From an uncultured bacterium (GTDB lineage Bacteria; Muiribacteriota; Ozemobacteria; Ozemobacterales; Ozemobacteraceae), in NCBI GenBank assembly GCA_937949615.1, contig CALEDQ010000018.1, positions 1 to 64,000 of the forward strand: a stretch of 64,000 nucleotides of DNA, in the 5' to 3' direction. The notes under the pieces are model-generated. The model was not told the DNA's origin. It worked only from the letters and a program-made list of their open reading frames with translations, and did not search any database. The first letter of the stretch is position 1. Every line of letters begins with the position of its first letter. This document shows positions 1 to 8,613 of the stretch, piece by piece. A program made the position numbers and the translations under genes.

Positions 1-487
1 GCAGGACTTCGCCAGTGGCCGGATTGATAATTGCAACGGTCTGGCCGCAGTAATCAACGAACATTTTGTCGCCGGCCTTATGGATCTGGCGCATGCTGAT
101 ATCGACAGTTCCACTGAATTTTCGATACAGGTCGCAGAAATACGGGTAGCTCAGGCCGTCTGGCTCAGAGGCTTTGTATTCTTCCCAGAGAACCTGAAGA
201 GTGACACGATCTTTTCTATGTTCAAGATGGATCGTTTTCCAGTCGGGTATTGGGCGGCCTGCAGAAGCTCCGGGAGATTTGAAAAGCCTGTTTTCAAGAT
301 CGTCTTCAGTGATAGATTCTGCGATTTCAAGTGTGATGCCGGCATCTTTGGCTCGGGAGAGATATTCCTGAACAGTCGTGCGTCCTATCTTTAGAATACC
401 GGCTATGGCACGTGGGCTTAAGCCCTTGGACTGGCTTAAGCGAAGGACTTCTTTGATTTTTCTCATGCTGATATGCTTTCTGGACAT
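1..487 (-). CDS. istA: IS21-family transposase IstA, 5' part only
   Basis: This is the first 162 codons of an IS21-type transposase that runs off the left edge of the window. The ATG at 487 opens a helix-turn-helix region (residues about 8-50, with LSPRAIAGILKIGRTTVQEYL) used for binding the element ends. At the left edge the frame reads KMFVDYCGQTVAIINPATGE, which matches the start of the RNase H-like DDE catalytic core of IstA. In IS21 elements IstA works with the ATPase IstB, which would lie further left and cannot be seen. The reading frame is intact as far as it goes. Terminal-repeat-like sequences lie just upstream of its start, at 569-724. Confidence 0.85.
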   Translation of the reverse strand, partial: MSRKHISMRKIKEVLRLSQSKGLSPRAIAGILKIGRTTVQEYLSRAKDAGITLEIAESITEDDLENRLFKSPGASAGRPIPDWKTIHLEHRKDRVTLQVLWEEYKASEPDGLSYPYFCDLYRKFSGTVDISMRQIHKAGDKMFVDYCGQTVAIINPATGEVL

Positions 488-568
488 TATTCCGGCAGTC
501 TCCTTGATCAGATAACTGATATGTCGGAATAAAGTGCCTGTTACGGTTGTAATTCAGTCCAGTAAAGC

Positions 569-724
569 GTTCTGATGAATCCGGCCACCCATTCTTGTCA
601 TTCCGGCCATCTATTCTGATAAACGGCCACCTGGTGGCCGGATTATTTCAGAAAAGGGTGCCGGATTAAATCAGAACAGGTGGCCGCTTAATTTCAGAAT
701 GAGGGGCCGGATATTTCAAGAATT
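569..724. repeat. Array of IS21-like terminal repeats, two head-to-head sets
   Basis: About seven copies of a roughly 21-bp unit close to TTCTGATNAATCCGGCCACC. Three copies read forward (starting near 569, 591 and 613) and four read in reverse (starting near 633, 656, 678 and 703). They meet at a perfect palindrome, CGGCCACC-T-GGTGGCCG (624-640). Multiple transposase-binding repeats at the ends are typical of IS21 elements. The inverted arrangement suggests that two element ends lie back to back. The last unit runs straight into the frame of the next gene. Confidence 0.65.
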
Positions 725-751
725 CACATTCTTCAGTGGCGAGCATGGGAT

Positions 752-2197
752 TTGCTGGTAAAAGGGAAGGAAACTGAAGCCGTCGATGCAATGTTTGATC
801 TCTGGAAAATGGGTCAGAGCCTCGATTCTGGCTATTCGCCTGTTTATCTGAATATTAGCTGTAATATTCGTCAATCGGTTCTTGATACTTTGAGTGATGC
901 GATTGATCTGGAGGGCATGGATGAGGCGGTGATTCGCAAGATTCATGACCATTTCAAAAATGTAGATATAGATGTCTTTGATCGCGGCCGATGGATGCGT
1001 CAGGTAATTCGTGGTCATCTTTATCAGTTGCGTTGCCAAATCGATTATTTGAAAAAACTGCCCGAAGCTGAGAGAAAAGAAAAAGTCGCAAAAGAACTTA
1101 AAGACTGGCTAGATCTTGCGGAATCCGAGGAAGAGAAAGCTACAACCAGAAAAGTATTCAATCGAAAGCTGGATTTCCTGCTCAGTAAAGATTCTGACAA
1201 ACGTATTTTACAGCTCAAAAAAACTTTGGAAAAAGCAGCTGATTTATTCGATCTGGAATTTAAGCTTTCCGAAAAACTTCCTGCTCTCTGGGGTGAAGAT
1301 AATGACTATTATCCATTTCATATCGAAGTATTGGGAAGCGAATTATTTAAGAATAACAATTACTCTGCATCAATAGCTCGTAGCTTTCTTGTCTTCCTGA
1401 AATGGGATTGGGAAAAGCTTCTGGAAAGTATAAAGTTGAATCATGAGTGGCAAAACTGGCAAAAGAATGTTCTCGAAGGAAAAGATTTAAGCCCTGCCGA
1501 AAAGCTTCTTAGACAATGGGCGGGGGGAGATAAAAAAGCCTTCAAAGAGCTTGAGAAGCTTGCCGGGAAAAACGACCGAGACGCCACGGAGATTCTTGCG
1601 ACCCTGTATTGGGAGGGCAAAAAGGTGCCAGAAGACTTGCAAAAGGCATTAGCTCTGTTTAAAGAGACAGCCGCATCGGGAAGTGTTTATTCTCAAATTA
1701 AAGCGGGAGATATCATAGCCAGAGAACCAGAGGCAATGGAAGAGGCCATGAAATACTATAAGTTGGCATCTTTGAAAGACCCGGTTATCTGTGACCAGGT
1801 TTTGAAGTATTTCTTGAAAAATGATCCAGAAGATAAGTCTGGAAAAGCTTTGGAATTGGCTAAAAAAGCATCTCTTTTTGGCTGGAAACTTCCTCAAATG
1901 ATTCTTGGATGCGCTCTTGCGGAAGGCAAGGGTATCTCAAAAGACCAGGTTGAGGCAATGAAATGGTTTATTTCATGTGAAAGCTTTGCCAAAATGGAAA
2001 AAGGATATTACCCGGATTTTTTGTATGAAAAGTGGGATAAGCTCACAGAAGAATTACTGATGAATATGTCGAAAAAAGATCTACTTGAAGCCCGCCGCAG
2101 GGAATACGCCTTTGAGAAAGCTAAAACTGGTGTTGGCATCAATGATGGTAGTATGCAAAGGTATTACAGAATTCTTCTGGTAGGGACTATAAAGTAG
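752..2197 (+). CDS. Sel1-like repeat protein, probably truncated at the N terminus
   Basis: A 481-residue protein whose second half holds Sel1-type (TPR-like) repeats, for example ATLYWEGKKVPEDLQKALAL at about residue 270 and again near residues 300-400 (ALAEGKGISKDQVEAMKWF). Sel1 repeats are protein-interaction scaffolds. The first half is helical and unassigned. The frame is open back to 692 with no ATG and no good ribosome binding site; the only start is a TTG at 752. The open frame runs back into the IS21-like terminal repeats (to about 724), so the original 5' end was probably removed by insertion. It may be an expressed fragment or a pseudogene. No signal peptide is visible. Confidence 0.6.
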   Translation: MLVKGKETEAVDAMFDLWKMGQSLDSGYSPVYLNISCNIRQSVLDTLSDAIDLEGMDEAVIRKIHDHFKNVDIDVFDRGRWMRQVIRGHLYQLRCQIDYLKKLPEAERKEKVAKELKDWLDLAESEEEKATTRKVFNRKLDFLLSKDSDKRILQLKKTLEKAADLFDLEFKLSEKLPALWGEDNDYYPFHIEVLGSELFKNNNYSASIARSFLVFLKWDWEKLLESIKLNHEWQNWQKNVLEGKDLSPAEKLLRQWAGGDKKAFKELEKLAGKNDRDATEILATLYWEGKKVPEDLQKALALFKETAASGSVYSQIKAGDIIAREPEAMEEAMKYYKLASLKDPVICDQVLKYFLKNDPEDKSGKALELAKKASLFGWKLPQMILGCALAEGKGISKDQVEAMKWFISCESFAKMEKGYYPDFLYEKWDKLTEELLMNMSKKDLLEARRREYAFEKAKTGVGINDGSMQRYYRILLVGTIK

Positions 2198-2299
2198 CAT
2201 TCCAGGTATTAACGACCCCTCAAAATCTGAGTCTGGTTTTGAGAGGGAGCTAAAAACCGGACGTGGATACGTTCCATGTTGGGCCGCCTCCACGGTTTG

Positions 2300-2345
2300 A
2301 AAACTCGTCCGCTTTGCAAAAAAAGCGGGCGAGTTTTCTGCTTTT
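2300..2345 (+). terminator. Rho-independent terminator after the Sel1 gene
   Basis: ACTCGTCCGCTTT pairs with AAGCGGGCGAGT across a short A-rich loop and is followed by a T-rich stretch. It lies about 100 bp after the Sel1 gene stop. Confidence 0.6.
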
Positions 2346-2388
2346 AGAGGTGATTTGATAGAATATAGCTGAAGTTGTGGGAAAAGTG

Positions 2389-3000
2389 ATGACAGAAACG
2401 ATTCGGAAAAACAGCAACCGGTTGCAGGGTTACGATTATTCGCAACCCGGTGCCTATTTTGCGACCATATGTGCCTGCAATCGGCAGAATCTGTTCGGAG
2501 AAGTCGTCAACGACCGAATGGAATTGAACGCTGCCGGCATTTTCGCCAGGCAATGCTGGCAGGAAATTCCGCAACATTTTCCCGGCGTTGTATTGGATGA
2601 ATTTGTGATAATGCCGAACCATGTTCACGGGATAATCATTATAAATAACGATAAAAATGGATCCGTAGGGGTTCAGCATGTTGAACCCCTACATGAATCC
2701 CCACATGAAACCCTGCGGTTAAATGGGTTTCAATCGATTGTTTGCGGTTCGCTGGGTTCAATCATTCGCGGTTTCAAATCGGCCGTCACCAGATGGTTTC
2801 ATGCCAACACCCAGATCAAAACCGTCTGGCAGCGCAATTTTTATGATCACGTTGTGCGCGATGAATCAGAAATGAATCGCATCAGAATGTACATCCGGCA
2901 AAATCCGATCAATTGGGAACATGACCGTCAGAATCAGCAATTCATCGGCAGGGTCACTGACCCTGTGGCATTATACAGTTTCGAAACCTGGATGATTTAA
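2389..3000 (+). CDS. REP-associated tyrosine (Y1/HUH) transposase, RAYT type
   Basis: A protein of about 203 residues of the IS200-like Y1 transposase superfamily. The metal-binding HUH signature is PNHVHGIIII near residue 85. The candidate catalytic tyrosine is in the C-terminal region around MYIRQNPINW, as in RAYT proteins that nick single-stranded REP hairpins. The frame also allows a GTG start at 2377. ATG 2389 is preferred because the conserved family start (RKNSNRLQGYDYSQPGAYF) follows it. An 11-bp-arm palindrome is embedded in the coding region at 2665-2692, between the HUH motif and the tyrosine. The gene is intact and seems to stand alone. Confidence 0.85.
   Translation: MTETIRKNSNRLQGYDYSQPGAYFATICACNRQNLFGEVVNDRMELNAAGIFARQCWQEIPQHFPGVVLDEFVIMPNHVHGIIIINNDKNGSVGVQHVEPLHESPHETLRLNGFQSIVCGSLGSIIRGFKSAVTRWFHANTQIKTVWQRNFYDHVVRDESEMNRIRMYIRQNPINWEHDRQNQQFIGRVTDPVALYSFETWMI
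2665..2692 (+). repeat. Palindrome inside the RAYT transposase gene
   Basis: GTAGGGGTTCA (2665-2675) and TGAACCCCTAC (2682-2692) are perfect inverted arms around a GCATGT loop. The stretch is translated in frame as VGVQHVEPL. Hairpins of this size are the usual substrates of RAYT enzymes. Confidence 0.85.
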
Positions 3001-3006
3001 TGAGTA

Positions 3007-3027
3007 TTCTTGAAAATCCGGCCACTT
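3007..3027 (+). repeat. Solo IS21-like terminal repeat
   Basis: ATTCTTGAAAATCCGGCCACT matches the terminal-repeat unit of 569-724 and lies directly upstream of a truncated gene fragment. Confidence 0.5.
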
Positions 3028-3028
3028 T

Positions 3029-3151
3029 AAGAAGTTCTTGGCATCAAACCACCAAAATCGTTACAATAGCCTTGGTAATTTAGGGTTCAAGATAAGACCC
3101 TTTGTGCCAGAAATTGAGAAGATTTGCAAAAATATGAAGATAAGAGCCTGA
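3029..3151 (+). pseudogene. Fragment with a formylglycine-enzyme/C-type-lectin-like C terminus
   Basis: The frame is open from 3014 and ends at the TGA at 3149-3151. It contains SNHQNRYNSLGNLGFKIRP, which resembles the C-terminal signature of the SUMF1/formylglycine-generating fold (R-N-x-N-x(n)-N-L-G-F-R). That fold is also used as a display scaffold in diversity-generating retroelements. Only about 40 codons remain. The upstream side is an IS21-like end repeat, so truncation by insertion is likely. No start codon or ribosome binding site is evident. Confidence 0.35.
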
Positions 3152-3291
3152 CGCTTTTTGGCAGCGCTCTTACCGAAGAATTCAACCCGGACAGCAGCGA
3201 TCTTGAAGTGCTAGCCGAAGCCATCGCCGGGCAGAATTTCTCTGAACTCGACTCAAATAAAACGATCCAGCAGAAACTTCGCTATTGTTAA
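3118..3291 (+). pseudogene. Remnant of a minimal nucleotidyltransferase domain
   Basis: A 57-codon open stretch with LTLFGSALTEEFNPDSSDLE, which matches the GS...SDxD(E) motif of MNT-type nucleotidyltransferases (MntA-like antitoxins). The sequence after the motif does not continue the family and ends after about 25 residues. There is only a weak TTG start. It is read as a decayed fragment. It overlaps the preceding fragment in another frame. Confidence 0.4.
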
Positions 3292-3292
3292 A

Positions 3293-4054
3293 TTAATCCC
3301 TTGTTGAAGAGATCAGAAGATAGGTTATCCAGATCAGAAAGCCGATCATTACGGCCCATTTGAGAATCTCAAAAGCCAAAACCGGTGCCGGAGATTCAAT
3401 ATAGTCTTCTCTGATACGGGTCTGCCTTATTTCATCAGAGATATTGAGCCAGCAATCAAGTTCTCTGGCGGCTTTAAACGCTGCATCGGCATTGTCCTGG
3501 CCGTTTTCAAAGTGCGACAGATAGATCAGATCACCATTGGTCAGAGTCGCAACCAGAGCCGTGTCTTCAGAGGTTTTTGCCGATTGCTTTCTGCCCAGGA
3601 ACCCGGATATCCAGGAGGTAAACAGCAGGTCAAATATCTCTCTGGACGTGACCTCTGCGTTTCTGGTTTTAACCGAAACACCGATTATCAGCTTCAGGTC
3701 CACTATTTGAATGTCTCTGAAGATATTTTCCAGAAACTGGTGTCGAAGAAGAACAAGACTTTTGCGCTTATCCAGAATATAAGAACTTTTAAAGTTGTTT
3801 CTCAGCCAGTTTGATCCGAATAGAAGCAGTGATCCAATAAGTGCCATGATGATTGATGTGAAAGCGCTTATTTCCGGAGGCGGGGCTCCAATAGAACTCC
3901 CCAGGCCGGTATTACTCGCAAAGACCATAAAAAGCATAACAGTGCCGATAACTATTCCCACCCCAAAAACCGAGTGAATGCCAGTGAGTGCTGGGATCAC
4001 AACTGTCTGCGAATCCGGTTTTATGAGGCAGATCGTTACCTTCTTAACAAGCAT
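3293..4054 (-). CDS. Membrane protein of unknown function
   Basis: A 253-residue protein with two predicted membrane spans in the N-terminal third (around residues 20-45 and 65-80), a cytoplasmic-looking middle region rich in charged residues, and one span at the C terminus (about 228-248). No catalytic motif or known domain was recognised. It has a weak ribosome binding site. It is isolated between mobile-element debris, with IS21-like repeats on both sides (3007 and 4092-4134), so it may be cargo carried or stranded by insertions. Confidence 0.6.
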   Translation of the reverse strand: MLVKKVTICLIKPDSQTVVIPALTGIHSVFGVGIVIGTVMLFMVFASNTGLGSSIGAPPPEISAFTSIIMALIGSLLLFGSNWLRNNFKSSYILDKRKSLVLLRHQFLENIFRDIQIVDLKLIIGVSVKTRNAEVTSREIFDLLFTSWISGFLGRKQSAKTSEDTALVATLTNGDLIYLSHFENGQDNADAAFKAARELDCWLNISDEIRQTRIREDYIESPAPVLAFEILKWAVMIGFLIWITYLLISSTRD

Positions 4055-4661
4055 AGGCTGGTTTCCCGGGCAAAAATATAAATAACTGCGTATTCTTAAA
4101 ATCCGGCCGGTCGTTCTGATTTAATCCAGCCACTTTACAAAACGAAATCACGTGCACAGTAAAATTTTACCACAGGTGGCCAGATCAGGTCTCAGTCTTG
4201 TTTATTCTTTTCTTTCTCATCGAATCTCCCCTTAAATTCAGTCGCCTCGATATTGCAGGAGTGAAAAAACGATTCAAAAACACGGCCGCGGATATGTTCC
4301 TGTTTGAGCCGCTTCCAATGCACAAGTCCTCGCCTAAAACGGAAATTCCTTGATCTTATCAGGCTTTCAGCAGATTTTTATTGATGAATTCTTGTATAAT
4401 TCGTGTTCATCGGCAACTTTGCCAAGAGTGACAAGAAAGATGCTCTGGTGATAATATTTTGCTTACAAAACATCACTGGCAACAACGTCAACAATATATT
4501 TATCGGCAGATAATGATGAACATGCAGGAGAGTCACATTAATTCAGGGAGCACGCCATCCTGAAATTTCAAGAGGCTTTTAAATTCGCGCTTACGATTAG
4601 TAATTTCTTATTGGCCGCTTGATTAAAATCCTGCCGCAATGCGAAATAATGGAGGCTCAGA
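4055..4661. other. Gene-poor stretch with IS21-end debris
   Basis: Two forward IS21-like end units lie at 4092-4111 and 4114-4134 (GTTCTGATTTAATCC matches a unit in the 569-724 array exactly). A partial inverted unit with GGTGGCC lies near 4174. On the minus strand a 60-codon open frame ending at about 4198 (containing RRGLVHWKRLKQEHIRG) could be a fragment of an unidentified protein cut by the repeat. The rest, about 4390-4650, shows nothing recognisable. Confidence 0.45.
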
Positions 4662-5312
4662 TTGAATATGAATAGACACTATTATCTAAAAACCTTCCCG
4701 GGCTGGCTGAAAGCCACAGCTGTTCTGGTGATTCTGCTGACATTCACAGCCGCAGCCAGATCCCAGTCGCTTCCTCAGAAGCCATCCGAAGGCTTGTCAC
4801 TGCCTATTGTCGCCCGTGAGGCCTGGCAAAGTGTTCCGGCAGTAACAGATCGAATGTCTGTCCAGGGTAAAATCAAGGGTATCGTCATTCATCACACAGC
4901 GGGAAGAGCCCCTGTTGAAAAGGATGAAGCCATGATTCTTCAAAACATTCAGAGCTTTCATATGACTGACAAAAAATGGGGAGATATTGCTTACCATTAT
5001 CTGATCGCTCCCTCTGGAAAAATATATGAAGGCCGCAATCCATTGTATCTCGGTGATTCTGGAACCAGATATGATACCAACGGCTACCTGATGATTTGCT
5101 TTCTGGGCACTTACGACAAGCATTTACCCAGTCCACAGGCCAGGTATTCGCTGAAAAAAATCATCAAAAACAAGCTGGCAGAATATTCTCTTGTTGCAGA
5201 TAATGTCTGCTGCCATCGGGATCTGGCGCAAACAGACTGTCCGGGCAATGCGCTTTATGCCTGGGCAAAGTTACAGCGGTGGTCTGAGAAAATTGGTCAA
5301 GCTGATAAGTGA
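4662..5312 (+). CDS. Secreted N-acetylmuramoyl-L-alanine amidase (amidase_2/PGRP fold)
   Basis: A 216-residue zinc amidase predicted to cut the bond between muramic acid and L-alanine in peptidoglycan. Residues 1-35 form a signal peptide ending near AAARSQS. The amidase_2/PGRP domain follows, with IVIHHTAG (H77 and H78, one a zinc ligand), YHYLI (Y111/Y113, catalytic tyrosine region), and CHRDLAQTDCPG (H185 and C193, zinc ligands). The start chosen is the TTG at 4662 because GGAGG (4651-4655) sits 6 nt upstream; the ATG at 4668 would be 12 nt away. It stands alone and probably acts in the periplasm on cell-wall turnover or on other bacteria. Confidence 0.88.
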   Translation: MNMNRHYYLKTFPGWLKATAVLVILLTFTAAARSQSLPQKPSEGLSLPIVAREAWQSVPAVTDRMSVQGKIKGIVIHHTAGRAPVEKDEAMILQNIQSFHMTDKKWGDIAYHYLIAPSGKIYEGRNPLYLGDSGTRYDTNGYLMICFLGTYDKHLPSPQARYSLKKIIKNKLAEYSLVADNVCCHRDLAQTDCPGNALYAWAKLQRWSEKIGQADK

Positions 5313-5472
5313 TGCAGGAATTGAATCGGCGGCCAAAAAGTCTCAACCGGTTTTGCTGTGAGCAGTTGAATCTTGCCAAGATCAAATGAAAGCCCGGCTG
5401 AATCGGACGGGAAAATAACCCGAAATGGGCCGCCGTTACCAATGCGCAAATCCTTGTCTGATACAGGGATTT

Positions 5473-5853
5473 CTAATCGCTATTTGTCTTTATGTACTGA
5501 GGGTAAAAAAATCCAGCTTCATCAATTCTTTTTGCGAGTTCTGGGTATTTCTGTTCCAGAAAAGCATATCTTCCTTTTTTGTAAGGCCTGAGCTGGGCAA
5601 CTTCAAAAACCAGAGCCGCATGCTGAGAAACCTTGGGATATTTGCTGGTACATAAGGTTTTAAGTCTCACTGTATCTTTATGTGAGACGCGCGTCTGCAT
5701 GAAAATTTTAAAAATTTCATCTAATTGATCACGCTCTTCAGTTCTTTGATTAGGTAAGACGTTACATTTTTTGCAAGTGTGCAAAGAGTGGCTTTTTTCA
5801 GTAAAAGCCGACTCTGGTCTTGGTTGGCTGCAAATTCTACAGATGTATTCCAT
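5473..5853 (-). CDS. Small zinc-ribbon protein, unknown function
   Basis: A 126-residue protein. The N terminus has CRIC and HTCKKC, a four-cysteine zinc ribbon over residues 5-33. The rest is helical, with YKKGRYAFLEQKYPELAKRI in the C-terminal part. No signal peptide, so it is cytoplasmic. Similar short CxxC-led proteins occur as uncharacterised conserved proteins in several bacteria. It has an AGGA ribosome binding site 9 nt before the ATG. Single gene. Confidence 0.65.
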   Translation of the reverse strand: MEYICRICSQPRPESAFTEKSHSLHTCKKCNVLPNQRTEERDQLDEIFKIFMQTRVSHKDTVRLKTLCTSKYPKVSQHAALVFEVAQLRPYKKGRYAFLEQKYPELAKRIDEAGFFYPQYIKTNSD

Positions 5854-6078
5854 TGCTTAAATTCCTGTTTTTATTACTCGCGGGACATTTGATTCCTGCT
5901 GCAAGCGGAATCATTTTTACAAGCCGCAAAAAATTGCTGTGCAGCTGGTAATATAGATATGTTTAGACTTATAGACAACAAAAACGTTTTATGACCACTT
6001 TTATGGCCAGCGTAACTGCAAATGAAGGTTTTCTGGTATGATGAAAAAATCGTCCGATTTTGGAAAGAGGGCTTGAGC

Positions 6079-6579
6079 ATGAAAATTCGAGTGTTCTCAC
6101 TGGTTTTGACGCTATGTTTCCTGGTAACCGCAGCCTGGGCAAGCTTCTGTTCGAATTGCGGGGAAAAAGCCCGTGAAAGCGACAAGTTCTGCGCGCAGTG
6201 CGGCAAAAAGCTCGTCTCCGAAGCAACTGTCCCGACGAAGGTTCAACCACTTCCTCCTCAAGCGAAGATCAGCAAGATTCCCGTCATAGTTCCGGCCACC
6301 CGAAGGGGAACCAGGGCCAGCCCATTCATCGTACGAACAAAATACCTGAGCATCAACGGCCGGCTTGTTTTCCAGGGCCATGTTTTTTTCATTGCCGACA
6401 TTGTTGGTGAACAAGCCCGCATCTGGTCATGTGACGGCCCGTTTCGCCCCGAACTTCTGATGGGTTGGGTCACCCTCGATGAACTCGAGAAACGATCGAC
6501 CTTCCGGCGGTCTGGAACGGTCTATACCATTGAGCCCTCAATACAATCGAATCCGAAACATAAACCGCATCATCACTGA
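6079..6579 (+). CDS. Exported zinc-ribbon protein
   Basis: A 166-residue protein that starts at the ATG at 6079, which gives a clean signal peptide (MKIRVFSLVLTLCFLVTAAWA). The in-frame start at 6022 would only add a charged extension. Directly after the predicted cleavage site comes a double zinc ribbon, FCSNCGEKARESDKFCAQCG, normally a cytoplasmic module. A region of about 90 residues follows (RTKYLSINGRLVFQGHVFFI...GWVTLDELEKR), possibly a small beta domain, and the C terminus is histidine-rich (HKPHHH). Function unknown. The zinc ribbon could instead hold metal or disulfides in the envelope. Confidence 0.7.
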   Translation: MKIRVFSLVLTLCFLVTAAWASFCSNCGEKARESDKFCAQCGKKLVSEATVPTKVQPLPPQAKISKIPVIVPATRRGTRASPFIVRTKYLSINGRLVFQGHVFFIADIVGEQARIWSCDGPFRPELLMGWVTLDELEKRSTFRRSGTVYTIEPSIQSNPKHKPHHH

Positions 6580-6693
6580 GGTGAGCTTCAAGATTCAACA
6601 ATCCCCCCCCCGAATTGTCTGCTTTCCTGATCCAACAAAGCTGGCTGTTATTCCAGAAAATTGCCCTGTTCGAACTGGATATATTCAAAAAGC

Positions 6694-8613
6694 TCAATCG
6701 CCGGCAGGGCCTTTATAGTCTCTTACAAAGTCTTCGACCATATCGGAAGATTCACTGCGCAGGCCGATGCGTTCTTCAATACCTTTCTGAACAGTTTCGA
6801 GCGCAACCCGGGTGACCTCTTCGGCGGCAAAATTATAGCCTCTGGCTACGTCTTCTTCGATCTTTTTAAGTTTCTCCTGGTAAGCTTCAACGCGTTTTTT
6901 CGTCTCTTCGCCAACAAGCGAGTCGACGATTTCTTTACCGGAAACCTTGAGTTCGAGCTCAACCCGTTCTCGAATTGAATCTTTCAGGCGTTCTTCAAGC
7001 TGGGCTGGATTCTGGATCAGTTTGTGAGCCTGTTCGAAGGCGCTGAAAGCCTTTTTCAATTCTGGCTGCGAGTCGATAAAACGCATGGCCTGTTCAAACC
7101 CGTGCTGAGCGACGAGATCGCGAATATTAGAACTGCGCGCGGTATTGATAAGGTCAACAGCCTGCTCGACCCGCAACTTCACATCGGCCGGCAGATTTTC
7201 GACTACGACTTCTTTGAGAATATCCTGACGATTTACGTTCTCGCCATTGATAAGTCTTTTAACCAGCGGGTTCTCACGCACCTTTTCCGGCAGCAGTTTT
7301 TCGGCCAGACGAGAGTTGAGACTTCGGCCCGTTGTCTCTTCAAGCAGATAATTGACGGCATTATACGGATTCGAATTGTTTTTTACGATATCGACGAGCT
7401 TTTTGACCCTCTCGAATTTTTCTGTCACTTCGTTGACTTTTTCGATGGCGCTGCTGATCCACTTAATTGCTTTAATGAAGCCGGAGTCCTCTTTGGGGAG
7501 CTCGGTAAGAAAATCATGGTAGATAAACTGCTCGAGTTCTTTGCGACGGGCTTCAAGAGCCGCCAGCTTCTCGTCTTTAAGGCCGGCTTCTTCCTGAAGT
7601 TTGAGAATCTCGACATTCAGATTCTGCATCTGCAAGCGCAGCTCTTTGCGGTTTCCCCAGTCTTCGGCGGTATATTTATCACGCATAGCTGCGATTTCTG
7701 AAGTGGCATCTGCAATAACTTTTTTGCATTCAGCGATAGTCGGCAGACCATAACGGAATCCATACTTGTGCTGGAAACTGCCATCAGCAACGGCCTTTTG
7801 GATTTTGCCAATCATTTCGTTGCTGTATTTTATATTTTCACGAAACGAACTGGTATTGACCCAGTTGAATGCCCTCGAAGTGTATGTACCTTCAGCAATT
7901 TTCGTGCGCATTTCAGCTATGGTTTTCTGCCATGAAGCAACTGCGTCTTCAGCATTTTTCACATCTGACTCTGTTGCTTTTCCAGATGCCAGTCTGCCTT
8001 TAATGGCTGCTGTTTCTTCAATCTGTTTCTGCAAAGATTTTTCTGCATTTGCCAGCTCCCCGGCATGTTCGGCAGAAAGTCGCTCAAGGTCTTTTTGCCA
8101 GCCGGCAACAGCTTCTTCTGTTCTTTTGATTTCGGCGGCAGCGAATTCGTGAATGCTCTTCAAATGACTTTCCCATTCTTTAATGAATTCGCGTTTCTTC
8201 TGAATCTGAATAAAACAGTCCCATTTGTTTTCTTCAAGCTGCAGCTCTAAAAGCCGCTTTTGCGATTTCTTTTCTTCAATACGGCGAAGCAAGGCAACCC
8301 TCTGTTCCTCGTTCAAATCAGGTGTGTTTTCACTCTGAATTTTTGCAATAGAGCTCTCGGTAAGCGTCAACAAGTCGTTTGCCCAGCTCTTTTTCTGATT
8401 TACGAGTTCTTTAATTTCAGCCGACAGGCGCTGCACTTCTTCTTCATTACCGGTCTTTCGTGCAGCCTGCATTTTCTGCAATGCGGTGCGTTCGGCAATA
8501 TAAACTGAACTTATAATGCCTTCCTGGGCAAAGATTTGAGAGGCGTGAGACACCATTACAAGTAAAATTCCAAGGAATAGAACCGATTTGACAATGCTAC
8601 GGCTGTGCAACAT
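6694..8613 (-). CDS. Long secreted coiled-coil protein
   Basis: A 639-residue protein with a signal peptide (residues 1-29, ending SQIFAQ) followed by near-continuous heptad-rich helix. There are strong coiled coils at about 35-240 and 300-380, and a charged helical C-terminal half (about 530-620, rich in E, K and R). No enzymatic motif was found. A good AGGAGA ribosome binding site precedes the ATG. It probably forms an elongated periplasmic or surface structure. Large antisense open frames across it are shadows of its biased codons. Transcribed alone, divergent from the downstream TfoX-domain gene. Confidence 0.75.
   Translation of the reverse strand: MLHSRSIVKSVLFLGILLVMVSHASQIFAQEGIISSVYIAERTALQKMQAARKTGNEEEVQRLSAEIKELVNQKKSWANDLLTLTESSIAKIQSENTPDLNEEQRVALLRRIEEKKSQKRLLELQLEENKWDCFIQIQKKREFIKEWESHLKSIHEFAAAEIKRTEEAVAGWQKDLERLSAEHAGELANAEKSLQKQIEETAAIKGRLASGKATESDVKNAEDAVASWQKTIAEMRTKIAEGTYTSRAFNWVNTSSFRENIKYSNEMIGKIQKAVADGSFQHKYGFRYGLPTIAECKKVIADATSEIAAMRDKYTAEDWGNRKELRLQMQNLNVEILKLQEEAGLKDEKLAALEARRKELEQFIYHDFLTELPKEDSGFIKAIKWISSAIEKVNEVTEKFERVKKLVDIVKNNSNPYNAVNYLLEETTGRSLNSRLAEKLLPEKVRENPLVKRLINGENVNRQDILKEVVVENLPADVKLRVEQAVDLINTARSSNIRDLVAQHGFEQAMRFIDSQPELKKAFSAFEQAHKLIQNPAQLEERLKDSIRERVELELKVSGKEIVDSLVGEETKKRVEAYQEKLKKIEEDVARGYNFAAEEVTRVALETVQKGIEERIGLRSESSDMVEDFVRDYKGPAGD

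Noticed and set aside
7024..7701. 225-residue plus-strand open frame
   Set aside because: It lies fully antisense to the secreted coiled-coil gene and has Phe/Leu-rich composition typical of the complement of Lys/Glu codons.
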